Part shown: piece after piece, positions 1 through 10,629 of the stretch | How positions within the stretch are numbered: the first letter of the stretch is position 1 | Layout: every line of letters starts with the position of its first letter | From: CAZDDI01 sp964504195 | GTDB taxonomy: Bacteria > Chloroflexota > Anaerolineae > B4-G1 > SLSP01 | Length of the DNA: 64,000 nucleotides | Reading direction: 5' to 3' | Assembly (NCBI GenBank): GCA_964504195.1 | Contig: CAZDDI010000004.1 | Span: 97,443-161,442 of the forward strand | Translations under genes and position numbers: made by a program | Notes under the pieces: generated by a model | Seen by the model: the letters and a program-made list of their open reading frames with translations, nothing else | Database searches by the model: none | Told to the model about the DNA's origin: nothing

Positions 1-513
1 GATTGAGGATACTATTTGCGCATTGGAAAACTTTAATAAAAATTACTGAGTTTACCGCAAATTAAGTCTTTTAAAAATTTTTACACTGTGATTTTATTAA
101 ACTATTTATTTTACTATATACTAATTTTTCAAAAATTTATCTGTGTTGTTCGCTGTAAATATAGCCCATGTTGTTATATTCAGGGACTAAACGTAAGTTA
201 TACTATTGATTTAGTAAGAGGAAGTGACCAACCACCACCTTGACAATCCCCCCACTCGGTATACAACATAACCGTACTCAGCTGTGGCGCAGACAGAAAT
301 CAGCCGCAGTATAAAATTTGTAACTACTCAGCCTTGTCATTGCGAGCCGTCTGCGGCGAAGCAATCTCAACCACGAACGAGATTGCTTCGCCGCGCAGAC
401 GCGGCTCGCAATGACAGATAAAGTTTGAACCTGAGTAGTTACTAAAATTTTGAGATTTGCTGATTTGAGATTTTTTGATTTGCGATTTGCAGATTTTTCC
501 CAGGAGGTGCAGA
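1..513. other. AT-rich leader region before fixA
   Basis: No credible gene is seen here. Bases 1 to about 235 are strikingly AT-rich compared with the rest of the window. Bases 313 to 452 form a palindromic element, listed separately. Bases 448 to 474 carry a GATTTGCTGATTTGAG-type dispersed repeat just before the ribosome-binding site of the first gene. A TTGACA at 240-245 has no well-placed -10 box, so no promoter is called. Confidence 0.6.
313..452. repeat. nested palindromic element, TGTCATTGCGAGCC family
   Basis: Outer inverted arms TAACTACTCAG (321-331) and CTGAGTAGTTA (431-441) enclose an inner pair: TGTCATTGCGAGCC at 335-348 with its complement ending at 416, and GCGGCGAAGCAATCTC at 353-368 with its complement at 379-394. 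A diverged second copy lies at 54574-54673. It has no coding capacity and looks like a non-autonomous mobile or REP-like repeat. Confidence 0.75.
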
Positions 514-1353
514 TTGTTCCACGCAGTAGTTGCAGTCAAGCAAGTGCCGGACACCACCAACATCCGCATTGACCCGGATACGGGCAATCTGGTGCGCGAG
601 GGCGTCCCGGCGATTATGAACCCCTACGATGCGCACGCGCTGGCGGAGGCCGTCGCCTGGAAGCGCAAGTTGGGCGGGAAGGTGACGGTGGTCTCGATGG
701 GGCCGCCCAACTTCACCGCCACCATCCGCGAGGCCATCGAGCTGGGCGCGGATCGCGGCGTGCTCCTCACCGACCGCAAGTTCGCCGGGGCCGATACGCT
801 CGCCACGTCCTATGTGCTGGCGGAAGCCATCAAAGCCATCCACGCGGAAGACCCGGTGGACGTGGTGTTCTTCGGCAAGCAGGCGATTGATGGCGACACG
901 GCGCAGGTAGGGCCGGGCGTAGCCGTCCGTATGGATTTGCCCATCGTCACCTACGCGGTCAAAATCCGCGAGGTGGATGTGGAGAAGCGGCGGCTGGTAG
1001 TGGAACGGCGCACCGAGCGGTGGACGGAAGTGGTGGAGACACCGCTGCCCGCGCTGCTCACTTGCGAGAAAGAAATCGCCGAGATCCCCTTCGCCCCCCT
1101 GCCCGACCTCATCCGCTCCCTGCGTTACGCCCCGGAGATGTGGACAATGGAAGGGCCAGTTCCCTTCAGCCTCGAAGAAGTGGGCGTCAAAGGCTCGCCC
1201 ACCATTGTCTACAAGATGGGGACACCGCCGCTGCCCGAAGCCGGCGAGAAGGTCAACGCGCGCGAGATGGGCGCTCCCGCAGCGGCCAAGTTTGCGCTGG
1301 ATAAGGCCGAGGCCGCCGGGATTCTCAAGGCAGTGCTAGGAGGTGCAGCATGA
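514..1353 (+). CDS. fixA: electron transfer flavoprotein beta subunit (FixA/EtfB)
   Basis: This is the smaller ETF subunit. It binds AMP or FAD and, with the next gene product, forms the soluble cytoplasmic flavoprotein that passes electrons to FixC. The N-terminus reads VVAVKQVPDT followed by IDPDTG, the classic EtfB opening, and NPYDAHALAEAV and the FFGKQAIDGDTAQVGP motif follow. I chose the TTG at 514 because AGGAGGTG lies at 502-509 and the family homology begins there; an upstream ATG at 475 would add unrelated residues encoded by an intergenic repeat. The predicted length is 279 residues, normal for the family. It is first of four overlapping genes and shares a 4-base ATGA overlap with etfA. 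The full fixABCX order suggests the electron-bifurcating or quinone-linked branch rather than fatty-acid oxidation alone. Confidence 0.93.
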   Translation: MFHAVVAVKQVPDTTNIRIDPDTGNLVREGVPAIMNPYDAHALAEAVAWKRKLGGKVTVVSMGPPNFTATIREAIELGADRGVLLTDRKFAGADTLATSYVLAEAIKAIHAEDPVDVVFFGKQAIDGDTAQVGPGVAVRMDLPIVTYAVKIREVDVEKRRLVVERRTERWTEVVETPLPALLTCEKEIAEIPFAPLPDLIRSLRYAPEMWTMEGPVPFSLEEVGVKGSPTIVYKMGTPPLPEAGEKVNAREMGAPAAAKFALDKAEAAGILKAVLGGAA

Positions 1354-2393
1354 GCGCGCGCCGGTTCTGGGTATTTATCGAGCAAGAGGGCGGCGCAGCA
1401 CATCCCGTCTCGTGGGAGCTGCTGGGCGTAGCGCGCGGGCTGGCCGAGCAGGTCAAGGCCGAAGCGGAAGCCGCCGGGGATACCGTATTGGTCGAAGGGG
1501 TGCTGTTGGGTCACAACATCGGCGAGATCGCCACGGAGGCACTGGCCTATGGCGCGGATCGCATCTATGTGGTAGACGATCCGGCCTTCGAGCATTATCG
1601 CAACTGTCCTTATTACAAGACGATTTGCCAGGTGGCAGAGAAGCACAAGCCCGAAGTCTTCCTCATCGGCGCGACGACGCTGGGGCGCGACCTCGCCGGC
1701 GCGGTCGCCACGGCGCTGGGCACGGGTCTCACCGCCGATTGCACCGAGCTGGAGATGGGCGAGGTGAAGGGCGCAGCGCAGCGGTTGCTGCTGGCGACCC
1801 GGCCCGCTTTCGGCGGCAACATCATGGCGACGATCCTCTGTCGCAAGCATCGCCCGCAAATGTCGAGCGTGCGCCCGCGCGTATTCCCCATGCCCGCGCG
1901 CATCTCCGATCCGCAGGGCGAGATCGTCCACGAAAGCGCCGCGCTGGAAGAAGACGACACCGCCGCCTGCATCCTCGAATTCATCCATGCCAAAGGCGAG
2001 ACGGTGGATATCGAGTACGCGGATGTCATCGTGGCGGGTGGGCGCGGCCTGGGTTCGCCCGACGGCTTGAAAGTCCTGCAAGAGTTGGCGGATGAGCTGG
2101 GCGGCGTGGTGGGCGTCACTCGCCCGCTAGTGGATGGCGGCTGGGCCAGCTCCGCACATCAGGTGGGGCAGAGCGGGCGCACGGTGCGCCCCAAGCTCTA
2201 CATCGCGGCGGGCATCTCCGGCGCGCTGCAACACAAGGTTGGGATGCAGAGTTCCGACTTCATCATTGCGATCAACAACGACCCCAACGCACCGATCTTC
2301 GAGGTGGCGGATGTGGGCATCGTGGGCGACCTGTTCGAGGTGATTCCGGCCATGCTCGAACAGATTCGCACCTACAAGGAGGCGCGGGCATGA
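1350..2393 (+). CDS. fixB: electron transfer flavoprotein alpha subunit (FixB/EtfA)
   Basis: This 347-residue protein is the larger ETF subunit and carries the FAD-binding C-terminal domain. The first part has the ETF N-terminal fold, with VFLIGATTLGRDLAGAVATAL and TADCTELE. From about residue 229 it shows GGRGLGSPDG, then GVTRPLVDGGW, QVGQSGRTVRPKLYIA and GISGALQH, the conserved FAD-contact segments. Its start overlaps the stop of fixA (ATGA) and its stop overlaps the start of fixC in the same way, so the genes are probably translationally coupled. No N-terminal ferredoxin extension is present. In FixABCX systems the FixAB pair takes electrons from NADH; whether this one bifurcates electrons to ferredoxin cannot be read from the sequence. 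Confidence 0.93.
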   Translation: MSARRFWVFIEQEGGAAHPVSWELLGVARGLAEQVKAEAEAAGDTVLVEGVLLGHNIGEIATEALAYGADRIYVVDDPAFEHYRNCPYYKTICQVAEKHKPEVFLIGATTLGRDLAGAVATALGTGLTADCTELEMGEVKGAAQRLLLATRPAFGGNIMATILCRKHRPQMSSVRPRVFPMPARISDPQGEIVHESAALEEDDTAACILEFIHAKGETVDIEYADVIVAGGRGLGSPDGLKVLQELADELGGVVGVTRPLVDGGWASSAHQVGQSGRTVRPKLYIAAGISGALQHKVGMQSSDFIIAINNDPNAPIFEVADVGIVGDLFEVIPAMLEQIRTYKEARA

Positions 2394-3727
2394 GCCAGCA
2401 AGCACAGCACGACAAAATCAGCTTTGATGCAATTGTGGTAGGAGCCGGCCTGGCCGGTTCGGCAGCGGCGATGATTATGGCGCGCGCCGGGCTAAACGTG
2501 GCTTTGGTCGAACGGGGCCAGAAGGCGGGCGGCAAGAACTACTTTGGCGGCGCTATCTACACCCATGCCATCGCCGAAGTGCTGCCCGATTTCATGGAGC
2601 GCAAGCCCCCCTTCGAGCGGCCTGTCACCGAGGCGGGCTTCTGGTTCCTCTCGCCCGACGGCGGCCTGACCAAAATGGTCACCAAAGGCGGCAAACTGGC
2701 GGCGCAGCCCGCCGACGCCTACACTGCCCTGCGCGCCACGTTCGATCTGTGGTGGGCGGAGCAGGCGCAGAAAGAGGGCGCGTTCCTTATCCCCAAGACG
2801 ACGGTGGTGGACTTCATCCGCGCGGAGAACGGGCGGGTCATCGGCGTGAAAACCGATCGTCCGCAGGGCGATATGCACGCGCCGGTGGTCATCGTATGCG
2901 AAGGGGTCAACAATCTGCTGGCACAGAAGCTGGGGCTGATGAAGCACGACCTCGAACCGGCACACATGGCGCTGGCATTCAAACAAGTGCTGGCATTGCC
3001 GATGGACACGATCAACGCGCGCTTTGGCCTGAGCAGCGATGCGGAAGGCGTGGCCGCTTCGGTGATGGGCGACGTTTCGATGGGGCTTTCGGGCATGGGC
3101 TTTATCTACACCAACAAAACCACGCTCTCGGTGGGCCTGGGGGTGATGTTGGAGACGCTGGCCGAGCATCGGGTCAAACCCTACCAAATTTTGCAGCGCT
3201 ACCTGGAACATCCCGCCATCGCGCCGCTGGTGAAGGACGCGCAGCTGCTCGAATACGGCGCGCATCTGATCCCTGAAGGCGGCTGGCGCGATATGCCGCA
3301 GCTCTACACCGACGGGGTGATGATCGCCGGGGATGCGGCGGCGATGGTGAACGCGCTGCATTGGGAAGGGACGAACATGGCGATTGTGGCCGGGCGGCTG
3401 GCCGGCGAGACGGCGGTGGCGGCGCATCGCAAGGGCGATTTCTCCGCGGCAACGCTGGCGGACTACAAGGCGCGGCTCCAGGAGGGCTTCATCCTGCCCG
3501 ACCTCAAGCAATATCGCAACTTCTCGCACTTCCTGGAAACGCATCCCAGTTTCATGGAAACATATCCGGCCTTTGTCAATGAGGCGTTGGGGAGCTTCTT
3601 CAGCGCCTACGGGAAGCCCAAGAAGGAGTTGTTCCAGGAGATGCTGGGCGCGTTGACCCATCGCCGCAACCTGTTCCAGGCGGCGGGCGATATTATCTCG
3701 ATGGGAAGGGCGGTGATGGGATGGTAA
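2390..3727 (+). CDS. fixC: FixC-type ETF-quinone oxidoreductase flavoprotein
   Basis: This 445-residue FAD protein belongs to the geranylgeranyl reductase/FixC family. An N-terminal Rossmann motif G18-x-G20-x-x-G23 is followed by VALVERGQKAGGKNYFGGAI. Near the C-terminus GDAAAMVNALHWEGTNMA is the second FAD-contact motif. Eukaryotic ETF-QO carries its iron-sulfur cluster in the same chain, but here the ferredoxin module is the separate next gene, which is the FixC/FixX arrangement. It should accept electrons from FixAB and reduce membrane quinone through a peripheral membrane surface. The start is fixed by the ATGA overlap with fixB. The sequence is full length and shows no damage. Confidence 0.93.
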   Translation: MSQQAQHDKISFDAIVVGAGLAGSAAAMIMARAGLNVALVERGQKAGGKNYFGGAIYTHAIAEVLPDFMERKPPFERPVTEAGFWFLSPDGGLTKMVTKGGKLAAQPADAYTALRATFDLWWAEQAQKEGAFLIPKTTVVDFIRAENGRVIGVKTDRPQGDMHAPVVIVCEGVNNLLAQKLGLMKHDLEPAHMALAFKQVLALPMDTINARFGLSSDAEGVAASVMGDVSMGLSGMGFIYTNKTTLSVGLGVMLETLAEHRVKPYQILQRYLEHPAIAPLVKDAQLLEYGAHLIPEGGWRDMPQLYTDGVMIAGDAAAMVNALHWEGTNMAIVAGRLAGETAVAAHRKGDFSAATLADYKARLQEGFILPDLKQYRNFSHFLETHPSFMETYPAFVNEALGSFFSAYGKPKKELFQEMLGALTHRRNLFQAAGDIISMGRAVMGW

Positions 3728-4071
3728 TGAAAAAGGGAGACGCATTCGAGGCCAAAGCCTTGTCAGCGGAATTACAGGCCAGCCTGCCAGATGTGTATGT
3801 GGACGATTTGCTGGTGAGTATCAAGTACTTCCTGGATGAAGAAGAGGCGCACCTGTGGATCGAGGATCACGCGATTTGCGCGCGGTGCAAGCACAAGCCG
3901 TGCCTTTACTTCTGCCCGGTGAACGTCTACCAGCTGGGCAACGATGGGAAAATCCAGGTGGCTTACCAGGCGTGTGTGGAGTGCGGCAGCTGTCGCGTGG
4001 GCTGCCCGTACAAGAACATCGGCTGGAAACTGCCGCGCGGCGGCTTCGGCGTGGCGTATAAGTTTGGGTAG
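3721..4071 (+). CDS. fixX: FixX-like ferredoxin partner of FixC
   Basis: This small iron-sulfur protein (116 residues) ends the operon. It has C53-x2-C56-x4-C61-x3-C65-P followed by C85-x2-C88-x2-C91-x3-C95-P. The second set with C65 fits one 4Fe-4S cluster, as in FixX; the first set is the usual FixX accessory cysteine run. It is expected to bind FixC and relay electrons to quinone. Two starts are possible: ATG 3721, used here, and ATG 3727, which overlaps the fixC TAA as TAATG. Either way it is coupled to fixC. No nif genes are visible in the window, so a role in nitrogen fixation should not be assumed. Confidence 0.9.
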   Translation: MVMKKGDAFEAKALSAELQASLPDVYVDDLLVSIKYFLDEEEAHLWIEDHAICARCKHKPCLYFCPVNVYQLGNDGKIQVAYQACVECGSCRVGCPYKNIGWKLPRGGFGVAYKFG

Positions 4072-4091
4072 ACAGTAGACAGTAGACGGCG

Positions 4092-4124
4092 CGCCCCCGC
4101 GATTCCAATGGAGTTGCGGGGGCG
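4092..4124 (+). terminator. hairpin after fixX, weak U-tract
   Basis: A 9-bp perfect stem CGCCCCCGC (4092-4100) pairs with GCGGGGGCG (4116-4124) around a 15-base loop, 20 bases after the fixX stop. There is no real T-run, so it may be a processing or stability hairpin. Confidence 0.5.
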
Positions 4125-4175
4125 TATTGCGTGAGAGTGAGTTGGCCTGAATAGTTACTCCATGGATAAAAATCG

Positions 4176-4206
4176 CACCCCCGCTGGATTTACCAGCGGG
4201 GGTGTT
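4176..4206 (+). terminator. strong hairpin terminator of the fixABCX operon
   Basis: CACCCCCGCTGG (4176-4187) pairs perfectly with CCAGCGGGGGTG (4193-4204) around a 5-base loop and is followed by TTGTTATAA. It separates the fix operon from the next membrane-protein gene. Confidence 0.75.
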
Positions 4207-4319
4207 GTTATAAACTTCAGCAGGACTTGGCTTCTTGATAGCTAATTGATAACGAATCGTTAGGAATACAATCCCAGTTTTTGGTATGCTATCTTCAGTA
4301 ATCGTCACTGGAGGTCCCA

Positions 4320-5033
4320 ATGTATCGCAAAACATCATTCGTAATCGGATTGCTTCTCATTTCAATGGGAGGAATCTGGCTATCTTTTAGCCTGGTAGGC
4401 CTGGCGTTCGGGTTTCGTATCTGGCAACTCTGGCCCCTATTCGTGATTAGCGTGGGCTTAGCGTTCGTGGCCCCCCCACTACTCACAAGAAACCATCCAA
4501 TATTGGGGATAGTATTCATCCCTGGCATTCCCATTTTGGCAACAGGCATGCTCCTGCTAATCGCCAGCGTTTTCCATGCCTGGGGTATATGGAGATGGCT
4601 CTGGCCCATTGAAGTTATCGCCGTAGGGCTGGGCTTCCTCAGTGCAGCGCTCTATATGCGTCGGCCCGGGCTGCTCATCCCGGCGATCATTATCAGCATG
4701 AACGGCCTGCTGTTCCAGTTCTGTGCCTTGACCGGCTGGTGGAGTCTGTGGGCAGTTGCCTGGACAGTGGAGCCGCTTTCTGTAGGATTGGGCTTGCTAA
4801 CGCTAAACGCCTTCCGCCCGACGCGTGGGCTATCGCTGGCAGGCATACTGCTACTAGGTGTCGCGCTCTCCGGTTTTGCGTTATCAGTTGCAGGCATTCT
4901 GTTAGGCTTCATACTCCCGTTGTCCTGGGTACTGCGCTTCACATTCCCGGCAGCATTGATTTTGTGCGGCGTATGCTTGCTGGGAATAGGATTGTTCCGA
5001 CGTATTCCGGTGGCCGCCCTGGCGGCTGAATAA
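4320..5033 (+). CDS. multi-pass membrane protein, LiaI/DUF5668-like
   Basis: This 237-residue protein is almost entirely hydrophobic. About eight membrane segments come in pairs separated by short W-P loops such as IWQLWPLFVISVGLAF and WRWLWPIEVIAVGLGF. The repeated LWP...VIxVGL pattern is typical of LiaI-LiaF-TM (DUF5668-like) membrane modules. GGAGG at 4310-4314 sets the ATG start. It lies 23 bases upstream of a DUF2807 lipoprotein, and the two are probably co-transcribed. In other bacteria such modules accompany envelope-stress sensors of the Lia/Psp type; the specific role here is not known. A similar architecture recurs in the minus-strand cluster at 45223-47442. Confidence 0.7.
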   Translation: MYRKTSFVIGLLLISMGGIWLSFSLVGLAFGFRIWQLWPLFVISVGLAFVAPPLLTRNHPILGIVFIPGIPILATGMLLLIASVFHAWGIWRWLWPIEVIAVGLGFLSAALYMRRPGLLIPAIIISMNGLLFQFCALTGWWSLWAVAWTVEPLSVGLGLLTLNAFRPTRGLSLAGILLLGVALSGFALSVAGILLGFILPLSWVLRFTFPAALILCGVCLLGIGLFRRIPVAALAAE

Positions 5034-5056
5034 TCGTAGAGTAATTGGAGGTTATG

Positions 5057-5908
5057 ATGAAGAATAATTGGATGTTGGTAGGCTTGTTGGTATGCGCGAT
5101 GGCGCTTTCGGGATGTGCCTGGGGATTCAGCGGGATTCAGGGATCGGGCAATGTTCTAGCGGAGACCCGGACGGTGGGTGCGTTTGACGCGGTCAATTTC
5201 GCTACTATCGGCACGCTCCACGTCACGGTGGGCGAAACCGAGTCGCTGCGGATTGAGGCCGAGGACAATCTGCTACCGTATTTCATCGCGGAGGTCGTTC
5301 ACGACACGCTGATTCTGAAGTCACAATCGGGGGTCATGTTCCAGACCACACGCCCGGTCAATTTCTACCTGACCATCAGAGATTTGGATACGCTCACTTT
5401 GGACGGCAGCGGCAACGTCATCCTACCTGATCTTGAAACTACCACGTTGGTCCTAACCCTGAACGGTTCTGGGGATCTGGATACAGATCAACTCACAGCG
5501 ACGACGTTGGAGACGCATATCAACGGTTCTGGTAACATAAACATTGCTGGCGCTGTTGTCGCAGATCAACAGCGCATTGTTATCAAAGGCTCTGGCGACT
5601 TGCGCATGGAGGAACTGACCGCGGAATCCGTGGTCGCGATGATCTCCGGCAGCGGTAACATCAGCATCGCTGCCGGTGCAGTGCAATTACAACAGCTCTC
5701 CCTTAATGGCTCCGGTGATTACCAGGCAGGCACCCTGCAAAGCGCCCAAACCCAGGTTGGGGTGCGCGGTAGCGGCTCAGTTTACGTTGCCGTCACGGAG
5801 CACTTGAGTGCGAACCTTACCGGCAGCGGGAATGTGCATTGCACAGGTCAGCCTACAGTCGAGCAGATAGTTAGAGGATCGGGACGGCTTGTCACGCTCG
5901 AGAACTGA
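5057..5908 (+). CDS. DUF2807 (head-GIN/toast-rack-like) lipoprotein
   Basis: This is a predicted exported lipoprotein of 283 residues. The signal peptide ends in the lipobox ALSGC with C20 as the lipidation site. Residues about 40 to 280 are a DUF2807-like beta-solenoid. GSGN, GSGD or GSGS recurs roughly every 20 to 25 residues (LDGSGNV, LNGSGDL, INGSGNI, IKGSGDL, ISGSGNI, LNGSGDY, VRGSGSV, LTGSGNV), each at a predicted turn. GGAGG at 5047-5051 favours ATG 5057; ATG 5054 and TTG 5045 are too close to, or overlap, it. It follows a LiaI-like membrane protein. Such pairs are thought to form envelope-surface sensors or scaffolds, but no ligand is known. Confidence 0.82.
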   Translation: MKNNWMLVGLLVCAMALSGCAWGFSGIQGSGNVLAETRTVGAFDAVNFATIGTLHVTVGETESLRIEAEDNLLPYFIAEVVHDTLILKSQSGVMFQTTRPVNFYLTIRDLDTLTLDGSGNVILPDLETTTLVLTLNGSGDLDTDQLTATTLETHINGSGNINIAGAVVADQQRIVIKGSGDLRMEELTAESVVAMISGSGNISIAAGAVQLQQLSLNGSGDYQAGTLQSAQTQVGVRGSGSVYVAVTEHLSANLTGSGNVHCTGQPTVEQIVRGSGRLVTLEN

Positions 5909-5924
5909 TTGAAACGGTAAACCA

Positions 5925-5956
5925 CAAACCGGGGCAGGGCAACCTGCCCCGGTTTG
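5925..5956 (+). terminator. rho-independent-type hairpin after DUF2807 gene
   Basis: A 14-bp perfect stem (5925-5938 with 5943-5956, core CCGGGGCAGG) closes on a GCAA tetraloop, 16 bases after the stop codon, followed by a moderately T-rich stretch. Confidence 0.75.
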
Positions 5957-6020
5957 TAGTGCTTTCCCTTTTCCCCATTTTCTGCTATGCTCAGGGTATC
6001 CCATTAACTGGAGACCCGTT

Positions 6021-9140
<3,120 letters not shown>

Positions 9141-9143
<3 letters not shown>

Positions 9144-9500
9144 AACGTGATAAAACCGGTGGTTGAGCCTGCCGAAACCACCGGGCTGCTCCGGTGCCTG
9201 AGCTTGCCGAAGGCCTCTGCCACCAGGCTTCGACAGGCTCAGCCACCGGAGGGCTGCGGCAGGCTCAGCCATTAGGCTGCTCCGGTGCCTGAGCTTGCCG
9301 AAGGCCTCTGCCACCAGGCTTCGACAGGCTCAGCCACCGGAGGGCTGCGGCAGGCTCAGCCATTAGGCTGCTCCGGTGCCTGAGCTTGCCGAAGGCCTCT
9401 GCCACCAGGCTTCGACAGGCTCAGCCACCGGAAACGTGAAGACAGAAGTATCTCCTCACGTTTCATACATCACCCATCACGCCTACAAGGAGTTGTTAAA
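9141..9500. other. repeat-filled intergenic region
   Basis: No gene is visible. It begins with a GTGAAACGTGA repeat overlapping the mannosidase stop, carries almost three copies of a 91-bp tandem repeat (9184-9432), and ends with the inverted arm CTCACGTTTCAT at about 9456-9467 just before the response regulator. Confidence 0.75.
9184..9432. repeat. 91-bp tandem repeat, about 2.7 copies
   Basis: Copies begin at 9184, 9275 and 9366 and read GGCTGCTCCGGTGCCTGAGC onward with almost no variation. Each carries TGAGCTTGCCGAAGGC and its inverted partner CTTCGACAGGCTCAGC, so every unit can fold. Single or partial members of this CTTCGACAGGCTCAG family recur near 24583, 24717, 36290 and 57907. Confidence 0.9.
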
Positions 9501-10568
9501 ATGAATACGCAAACCATCAGCGTGCTTTTAGCCGATGACCACGCGATTGTGCGCGCGGGGCTGCGCAATGCGCTGGCCGGGCTGCCGGAATTGGAGATTG
9601 TGGGCGAGGTAGACAATGGCCCATCCCTGATGCAGGCGTTGGCGACGCTGCGACCGGGGCTGTTGGTGGTGGATGTCAACATGCCCGACTTCGAGCCGGT
9701 GGCGGCGGTGCGCCAGATTCGCACGACCTACCCGGAGCTCAAAATCCTGGTGGTGAGCGCGCACGACGATCAGGCGTATGTGGTGGGGCTGCTCTCCGCT
9801 GGCGTCAACGGCTACCACCTCAAGGATCAACCGCTGGCGGATTTGCAGTTCGCGGTGCGCAAAATCCTCGCTGGCGACCGGTGGATTTCCGGCCCACTGG
9901 TCAACCGGCTGGTACAACAACCCGCCGCCACGAGCGATCCAGCGCTGCCCACACTCACCCGACGGCAGCGCGAGCTGCTCCGCCTGCTCACATTGGGCTA
10001 CGATAATCGCAAAATCGCCCAAAAGCTGGAGCTGAGCGTCAAAACGGTGGAAAATCACCTCACGGCGCTGTATCGCGCCCTGGGCGTGGGCAGCCGATTG
10101 GAAGCGCACACCTACGCCATGCGCCATCCCGATGTGCTGGGTGCCGCCGGTCACGAGCTCGTGCAACATCCATCACAAACGCATACCGCCGATAGCCTGA
10201 TCGTGCTACTGGTAGATGATAGCGCGCGGTACCGCACCCAGCTCGGTAAATTGATCGGCAAAGCCTGCCCCGCCGCGGTGCTCTACGAGGCCGAAGATTG
10301 CATCGAAGCCATGCAGCTGATCAGCCAAGTGCGCCCGCACCTGGCCTTCGTAGATGTGGTGCTGCCAGAGGAGGATGGAATTCAATGCACACGGCGCATC
10401 AAAGCGGAAGCGCCTAACATCAGGCTGGTGTTGATTAGTGCGTACCCGGATCGCGAATTCCGCCGCCTGGGGTTGAACGCCGGCGCTGTAGCATTTTTAG
10501 ACAAAAAAGACATTGACGCAATGTGCGTGCGGCAAATCATCGAGGATGTATTGAACCGCGAAACTTAA
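9501..10568 (+). CDS. double-receiver response regulator, REC-LuxR HTH-REC
   Basis: This 355-residue transcription regulator has an unusual order. A NarL-type receiver domain spans residues 1 to about 125 (acidic DD near residue 13, phosphoacceptor D58 in VVDVNMPD, K near 111 in HLKDQ). A LuxR/GerE helix-turn-helix follows at about 150-212, with LTRRQRELLRLLTLGYDNRKIA and the recognition segment SVKTVENHL. A second complete receiver occupies about 232 to 350 (DD in LLVDDS, D285 in FVDVVLPEEDG, K in LDKKD). Two phosphorylatable receivers around one DNA-binding domain suggest integration of two kinase signals. AAGGAG at 9487-9492 supports the ATG. No histidine kinase is adjacent; the window encodes two kinases, one of which (54979-56568) is of the NarX type that normally partners NarL/LuxR regulators. 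Confidence 0.9.
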   Translation: MNTQTISVLLADDHAIVRAGLRNALAGLPELEIVGEVDNGPSLMQALATLRPGLLVVDVNMPDFEPVAAVRQIRTTYPELKILVVSAHDDQAYVVGLLSAGVNGYHLKDQPLADLQFAVRKILAGDRWISGPLVNRLVQQPAATSDPALPTLTRRQRELLRLLTLGYDNRKIAQKLELSVKTVENHLTALYRALGVGSRLEAHTYAMRHPDVLGAAGHELVQHPSQTHTADSLIVLLVDDSARYRTQLGKLIGKACPAAVLYEAEDCIEAMQLISQVRPHLAFVDVVLPEEDGIQCTRRIKAEAPNIRLVLISAYPDREFRRLGLNAGAVAFLDKKDIDAMCVRQIIEDVLNRET

Positions 10569-10629
10569 AAGGGGCAAGACTAGCCAGAGTTGACTACGGC
10601 TGGTTTACGCGCAGACCAAGGCCCGCTCC

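Noticed and set aside
240..270. TTGACA at 240-245 as a fixA promoter
   Set aside because: The best -10-like box (TATACA at 260-265) is only 14 bases away, and the element lies 240 bases upstream beyond a palindrome.
313..452. Palindromes as a CRISPR array or tRNA
   Set aside because: Only one unit with nested arms and no regular spacers; no cloverleaf, T-loop or anticodon arm could be drawn.
2492..3745. 417-codon minus-strand frame opposite fixC
   Set aside because: His/Arg/Gln-rich shadow of a well-recognised flavoprotein gene; no ribosome-binding site or motif.
514..4071. fixABCX as evidence of nitrogen fixation
   Set aside because: No nif genes are visible and the same operon occurs in many non-diazotrophs, so only the electron-transfer role is stated.
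9184..9432. 91-bp tandem repeats as a CRISPR array
   Set aside because: Units are contiguous with no unique spacers and no cas genes nearby.
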